The position numbers were made by a program, and so were the translations under genes. The notes below the pieces were generated by a model, which was not told the origin of the DNA, ran no database searches, and was given only the letters and a program-made list of their open reading frames with translations. Shown here one piece after another: positions 6,466-10,328 of a stretch of 10,328 nt of DNA. Origin of the DNA: Euperipatoides rowelli (lineage: Eukaryota > Onychophora > Udeonychophora > Euonychophora > Peripatopsidae); NCBI GenBank assembly GCA_003024985.2, contig PXIH01S0009074.1; one strand, written 5' to 3'. Numbering within the stretch: position 1 is the first letter of the stretch; the number at the start of each line of letters is the position of its first letter.

Positions 6466-8127
6466 GAAGTATTATTCAATAAATGACATAACATAAGTAT
6501 ATATAGAACCTACAAATCATATATACACATGATATATAAATAAAAGATTTCCAGGAAATAAAATGTTTTGTTTAATCTCTTCCAAAAACAAGATTTAACC
6601 AAAACTTTTAAAAAGAATTCTTGTTGGGAATAAAATACCTCAAGGACCTACAAATTGTAATTTATGAGAGAGAGCAATCACCATTAAAAGTTATTCTCTT
6701 CCAACAAACATAAAATGAGTTGAACTTTTAATGAGTGAGCTTATAGTATATCAAAAAAAGCAACATTGAATAAAGATTCTCAAGATAATTGAGGTGAGTT
6801 TGGTCACTTAAGATATAAGTTAATATCTAATCATTTGTGCTTAACAGAATTTCATTGAAGGGAAAATATTTTGTAAATTACTACTGGATTATTTCTATTT
6901 ATATACTGTATAGAGTTATTAATAGGACTTTTTTTATTATAAATTTTACATCAAAACTTAATAGAATTTTAGGTAAAAAAAGGAACAACAAAGTAATACC
7001 TGTAATTTACTATATAAAAACTAAACTACTACTTATTTACATCAAAATAAATGAAACAAATACATGTTGATGAACAGTCAAATGTTAATATATTACAAAT
7101 ATATCATGATTAATTAATTTTTCCTAAATTAGTTACCATATTGAATAAAATTAGATCCTTTCTGCACAGACAACTATTTCGACCATGGTTAAGCCACGTC
7201 TCAAGCATAGACAAAGAGTTTGCATTGGCATTTCATGTTATTTATGTCTCAGCTGGATTAAATTTATCTCAAATGTAAATAATTTAATTTAGTATATAAT
7301 ATTCTGATATAATATCAATTAATAAATAAGTATAAATATTTTAGTTTGTAAAAAAAGACACATAAATCTTTTAATGTAAAAATACATAATTAGTACTTTT
7401 TTTTTCCAATAAGGGGAAACTGCAGAATAACCTAAATATTAAATCTGATGAATATATCATTGATCACATGCTAAAAAACGATTTTCTCCTTTTAGAAAAT
7501 GATCAGTGATTTATTCACCAGAACTAATATCCCTCCACCCATATGGGTAATGAGATACAACGTGAAAGTTAAATCTTCTGATACGTTTATTGGAAAATAA
7601 CTCTTTCTTGGAAAAGCATGATGAAATTAATGATAAGATATGACCACTTCTTTACCTATCATTTAAAAATCAAAATTTGGGTGATGATTTATAATATTAT
7701 GTGTACTTTGGTAGAAGTTATTCTAGAAATATATTACAATTTAAATTTTTTATACCTATAAATAAATAAAATCATAAAATAAAAATTATTAATCTTAAAT
7801 TATAATTTTCTCCACTGATAATGGATAAAGTCTCATGATAAAGATAGGATAATTGTACAATAATGTTTCACACAAGGAAGAAGAATTTATTAGATGAAAG
7901 GTGGTTTTGTTTGGTTAAATGGGTATTTATTATTCTACAGTATATCAGGTTTTTAGCAATTGAGTTATTTTCCAGGTATTAGGCTGAATTTATTGTTCTG
8001 TTTATCATAGGAGATATCTACTTTATTTGAGGCTATTTTAAAGCGAACGGGTGAAAATTTAAATAATTGCGAGAGAGCATAAATGGTGCTACTTTAACAT
8101 GTAGAAATGGCTTAATAAACAGAGCTA
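6466..8127. other. Long AT-rich non-coding stretch, nearly empty
   Basis: Very AT-rich DNA with short, composition-driven frames, such as a 77-codon frame at 6837-7070 made mostly of Ile, Lys, Asn, Tyr and Leu. A Kozak-like GACCATGG (7181-7188) opens a frame of only 32 codons. It follows a splice-acceptor-like TCCTTTCTGCACAG (7157-7170), but no donor or protein similarity supports an exon. One nested hairpin is noted separately. Nothing else stands out. Confidence 0.5.
7456..7510. repeat. Nested imperfect inverted repeat
   Basis: ATTTTCT (7481-7487) pairs with AGAAAAT (7494-7500) around a 6-base loop. An outer arm, ATCATTGATCA (7456-7466), pairs with TGATCAGTGAT (7500-7510) with one G-T wobble, so the two stems compete for one base. 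A CTGATGA sequence lies just upstream (7445-7451), but the rest of a hammerhead core is absent. Confidence 0.4.
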
Positions 8128-8178
8128 AGATACACTACTTTATTATAATTTTTGGCTAGAATTTTATTACTTGTTCGT
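8128..8178. repeat. Possible truncated fourth copy of the 138-bp repeat
   Basis: The sequence ACACTACTTTATTATAATTT (8132-8151) followed by TTGGCT and AATTTTATTAC resembles the middle of the repeat unit (GACACTAATTTATAAAATAA, then GCTTTTACTAAATTA). It lies only about 75 bp before its counterpart in copy 1, so it would be an internally deleted copy. The similarity is weak and AT-biased. Confidence 0.25.
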
Positions 8179-8182
8179 ACTT

Positions 8183-8592
8183 TGGCATTTCATTTAATAA
8201 CATTATCCACAATAGTTTATAAAATTTTGGCTTTTGCTAAAATTACAATGCAAAATCCGTGATAAATTTTTATTTTTATTTTCCGAGATTTTAAAATTTA
8301 GTTATATTAATTTGAAGAAATTCCAGTATGGGTTATTCTTTTATCGACACTAATTTATAAAATAAAAGCTTTTACTAAATTATAAAAGACTTTATTTAAT
8401 CCAATTTTTATTTTCAGTTAACAAAAATTTAAAATTAAATATTATTAAATTGCTGAAATTCCAGTATGGGTTATTTATTATTGACACTAGTTTATAAAAT
8501 ATAGGGTTTTTAGTAGATTATAATTACATTGATATTTTGATTATCAAAAATTTTAAGATTAATTTATATTAAAGTTAATTAAATTGTTAAGA
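8183..8592. repeat. Tandem array, three copies of a roughly 138-bp AT-rich unit
   Basis: TTCCAGTATGGGTTATT occurs at 8321 and again at 8459, and the counterpart TTGGCATTTCATTTAAT lies at about 8183. A second anchor, TTTATAAAAT, occurs at 8216, 8354 and 8491. Both fix a period of 137-138 bp. Other shared blocks are CGACACTA / TGACACTA, GCTTTT(A/G)CTAAA and the closing ATTAAATTG. Copies 2 and 3 resemble each other most, and copy 1 is more worn. The array is cut off at its right end by the inverted-repeat element and does not resume on the other side. A short satellite-like array like this can arise inside transposons or by local slippage. Confidence 0.75.
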
Positions 8593-8697
8593 AATCAAAC
8601 ATTAAAAGGATGTCTATTGGATATATTCATGTCATATGACTTATCTATTGATTGATGTAATCTATGAAACCATTTCCATACACATCAAGATCACGCC
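8593..8697 (+). repeat. Left terminal inverted repeat
   Basis: Left arm of the element, ending inward at CAAGATCACGCC. It starts exactly where the 138-bp tandem array stops. Relative to the right arm it differs at five positions and lacks seven bases after ATATGAC. Confidence 0.8.
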
Positions 8698-8908
8698 CCC
8701 TAAATCTCTACTGAAGATTGTAGGGTACCCCAAAATAAATATTACATTAAAAAAATATTAATAATTTTAATAATTTAAATGCGTTGGAATGTTATATAAG
8801 GATTATATTTTCAGAATATAACAATCATTACACCAAGATAAGTTTATAAATATGATTTATTTGGTATTTAGTATGCCCTATTGTGATGTTCTATACTAGT
8901 GCCTTAAA

Positions 8909-9019
8909 GGCGTGATCTTGACGTGTATGGAAATGGTATCATAGATTACATAAATCAATAGATAAAAAAAAGGTCAGAGGACATAATATATCCAATAGAC
9001 ATCCTTTTAATGTTTGATT
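8909..9019 (-). repeat. Right terminal inverted repeat
   Basis: Right arm of the element, beginning at GGCGTGATCTTG and ending at GTTTGATT. It carries an AAAAAAAA tract (8964-8971) missing from the left arm, and AGGTCA at 8971-8976. Confidence 0.8.
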
Positions 9020-9077
9020 ACTAGAGAGGTCATTAGATTGACCTGTATTTAGTATAGGCCTGCTCTATTGGTGACCT
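8971..9077. promoter_or_regulatory. Cluster of four AGGTCA half-sites
   Basis: AGGTCA occurs at 8971-8976 and 9027-9032, and its complement TGACCT at 9039-9044 and 9072-9077. The middle two form an inverted repeat with a 6-base spacer. AGGTCA is the classic half-site bound by many nuclear receptors in animals, which usually prefer direct or inverted pairs with spacers of 0-5. I estimate about three copies by chance in the whole window and see six, four of them here. Whether they bind anything cannot be told from sequence. Confidence 0.25.
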
Positions 9078-9838
9078 TTCTGGCCTCATTCAGTAGAATT
9101 CTACAGTGGTCTAGATTTGAAATTTGTGAATTTTCAACCGCGATATCTTTCGATCCAGACGAGTTAGAAACTTGATTTTTTTTAAATCAAATCACACATC
9201 CTTTCTCTCTAATTCTATATAAATGGTTTTAATTAATAAATAGTAAAAGTTTTTCAAAACTGGCCTGATCTTAACCCTATTTGACCATCTATCAAGAAAA
9301 ACGCCATCTAGTTAACAACATACCAAACTTTAATATTGTCAATTGCATAGACGATTATCACGTTTGGAATTATTTTTTATTTTTTAATACATATACTTGT
9401 TTAAGACATATTAAACTATATAAAAACAGTAAAAGGAGATTTTAATTCCATTTATTTTTAGAGATATGAGATACATAAAAAAATAATATACATCGGCCAT
9501 TTAAATGTCCACATATATACACAAACACTGTATATTCACACAAAGTATGTGATTGCTGTTATTTAACAGACTACTTTATTATTTTTAAAACTGGAAAGAT
9601 TGGAATGTCTGCCAAGTAGATCATCTCCAGCTGTGGGTATAATAATGGAATAATGTGTTAAGTGACAAGTTGTTAATATTATGTAACTCAGTGTGAAGCA
9701 TGTAAGTCGTTAATAACCAATGACAATTTAAAAGAACATTAAATTATAGATAAAATAGATGAAAGCCCATTGAGAGTAGAAATACAATGGGCCCAAGCTA
9801 AAAACTAAAATTTATACATGTGTCTGAATCTGAAACTA
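9078..9838. other. Non-coding stretch with a short CpG-bearing block
   Basis: Mostly AT-rich DNA. The block at 9136-9173 (CAACCGCGATATCTTTCGAT, then CAGACGAGTTAGAAACTTG) holds several CpGs and looks like part of a dispersed repeat, but has no partner in this window. Further on, TACACAAACA and ATACATCGGCCATT are isolated complex words. No reading frame, RNA gene or repeat pair is supported. Confidence 0.4.
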
Positions 9839-10190
9839 TGATAATAATAAGACTACTAAATAATATGAAGAAAATGATGGGAACAATTTGTTTAACCATA
9901 ACCATTCCCCATCCACCCCAAACTACCCTCTTCTCCTGCCTATTGTCCCAGAATCCTATATAATGCTGAAAGATTTTCTCCAGAATTAAGAAACTAAGAG
10001 TACTGAGCTTATTGTATATATTATAAAAACCTGCCAAAAATGACTCCAATAATAGTAAAATAATAATAACTACTCTAATGATGATGATAATAATGATAAT
10101 AAGACAATAATGGGAAGAATGGTTTTACCACTCCCATCCCACCCCCCCCCAACTAAGCTTTTTCCCACCCTATTATTCCAGAATCATATC
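9839..10190. repeat. Diverged direct duplication, period about 230-250 bp
   Basis: Both copies run in the same order. First comes an ATAATAATAAGAC-type microsatellite (9841-9853, 10093-10105), then TGGGAA (9878, 10111), then a C-rich tract (9901-9919, 10131-10150), then CCTATTGTCCCAGAATC / CCTATTATTCCAGAATC ending at 9955 and 10185. The period is 252 bp at the left anchor and 230 bp at the right, so the right copy has lost about 20 bp. GAT/AAT triplet repeats also fill 10060-10104. The minus-strand 83-codon frame at 9798-10049 is an accident of this pyrimidine-rich sequence. Confidence 0.65.
10133..10150 (-). other. Potential G-quadruplex / i-motif tract
   Basis: The plus strand reads CCC AT CCC A then nine C (10142-10150), followed nearby by two more CCC runs (10164-10166, 10168-10170). 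The minus strand thus fits four G3 runs with loops of 1-2 bases. The matching tract in the other copy (9907-9949) has longer loops and does not fit the strict pattern, so C-tract growth appears specific to the right copy. Confidence 0.5.
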
Positions 10191-10197
10191 TGGATCA

Positions 10198-10300
10198 GGC
10201 ACACACTAAGAGAGAAAAACTTCGTAGTTTTCATACTTGGCAGTTTTTTAATGATGCGAAAGTTTTCGCAAGAGTAACCTGACACACACTAGGAGAATTT
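10198..10300. repeat. Short direct repeat with intervening palindrome
   Basis: GGCACACACTAAGAGAG (about 10198-10214) recurs as TGACACACACTAGGAGAA (about 10280-10297), roughly 83 bp apart. Both are followed within a few tens of bases by T-rich runs and an AGTTTT word. Between them TGCGAAA (10255-10261) and TTTCGCA (10264-10270) form a near-perfect palindrome. The pattern continues towards the window edge, so a tandem array or element may extend beyond 10328. Confidence 0.4.
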
Positions 10301-10328
10301 TTTTTTTATTTGAAAGTTTTTCTCTTAA

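Larger units (their letters stand above)
8593..9019. mobile_element. Non-autonomous foldback/MITE-type DNA element with long terminal inverted repeats
   Basis: The left arm (8593-8697, 105 bp) is the reverse complement of the right arm (8909-9019, 111 bp). Of 104 aligned bases 99 match, with one 1-base and one 7-base gap, the latter in a T-run of the right arm. Both outer ends read AATCAAACATTAAAAGGATG inwards. The 211-bp interior has no coding frame. It contains its own hairpin (TGTTATAT 8790-8797 with ATATAACA 8816-8823), and weaker matches suggest the inverted repeats may once have extended further inward. Long arms around a short non-coding centre are typical of foldback and some MITE families mobilised by a transposase made elsewhere. 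I see no clear target-site duplication, so the superfamily cannot be assigned and the true ends could lie slightly outside. Confidence 0.75.

Noticed and set aside
6837-7070. 77-codon plus-strand frame
   Set aside because: Low-complexity Ile/Lys/Asn/Tyr composition in very AT-rich DNA, with no motif.
7157-7283. Acceptor-like TCCTTTCTGCACAG followed by a Kozak-like ATG
   Set aside because: The frame is only 32 codons, there is no donor site or protein similarity, and such combinations are expected by chance.
7445-7510. CTGATGA followed by a stem, as a possible hammerhead ribozyme
   Set aside because: The strand after the second half of the stem does not supply GAAA, and no cleavage triplet or outer stem can be placed.
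9798-10049. 83-codon minus-strand frame with a hydrophobic segment
   Set aside because: Produced by the pyrimidine-rich and triplet-repeat sequence of the duplicated module. The Gly/Trp-rich part is simply the complement of the C-rich tract.

Overview
This is AT-rich (roughly 70% A+T by eye) eukaryotic nuclear DNA, almost certainly from a metazoan. It has no operon-like gene packing and no long intact reading frame. It does carry decayed retrotransposon protein sequence, A-tails, simple repeats, tandem repeats and inverted-repeat elements. I cannot name the lineage: the LINE remnant belongs to the CR1/L2-like group, which is spread across vertebrates and invertebrates. I find no intact protein-coding gene, no tRNA or rRNA gene and no CRISPR array.

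Layout. Bases 1-300 hold AT-rich DNA plus a small CpG-rich block of inverted and direct repeats (about 200-265). Bases about 320-1790 are a frameshifted fragment of a CR1/L2-like non-LTR retrotransposon. It covers the C-terminal part of the endonuclease, the linker and the N-terminal part of the reverse transcriptase, is split by about 250 bp of unexplained DNA, and ends before the catalytic YADD box. Bases 1821-2318 may be a retroposed sequence ending in A23, with a near-matching 10-bp flanking repeat and an internal 74-bp tandem dimer. Bases 2430-2540 hold a nested hairpin with an AT tail and a (GT)8 run. Bases 2560-3790 are featureless AT-rich DNA. Bases 3797-4057 contain two inverted copies of a TTCCGGAA-centred motif and a perfect 11-bp hairpin. 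Bases 4440-5000 are more complex but unrecognised sequence. Bases 5004-5452 form an exon-like block with a good splice acceptor and a consensus GTAAGT donor. Bases 5983-6054 can fold into a three-way junction, and 6431-6465 is a strong hairpin. Bases 6466-8120 are AT-rich and largely empty.

The most structured part is 8128-9077. A roughly 138-bp tandem repeat (three copies, perhaps a truncated fourth) runs directly into a 427-bp element with long terminal inverted repeats (about 105 and 111 bp, 99 of 104 aligned bases identical). That looks like a non-autonomous DNA transposon (foldback/MITE type). A cluster of AGGTCA half-sites lies at and just outside its right arm. The last 500 bases hold a diverged direct duplication (period about 230-250 bp) with GAT/AAT microsatellites and C-rich tracts, one of which fits a G-quadruplex pattern on the minus strand.

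The window reads as intergenic or intronic DNA built from layered mobile-element debris. The parts do not form an operating gene system. The inverted-repeat element beside the tandem array, the candidate exon and the interrupted LINE are the parts most worth following up.
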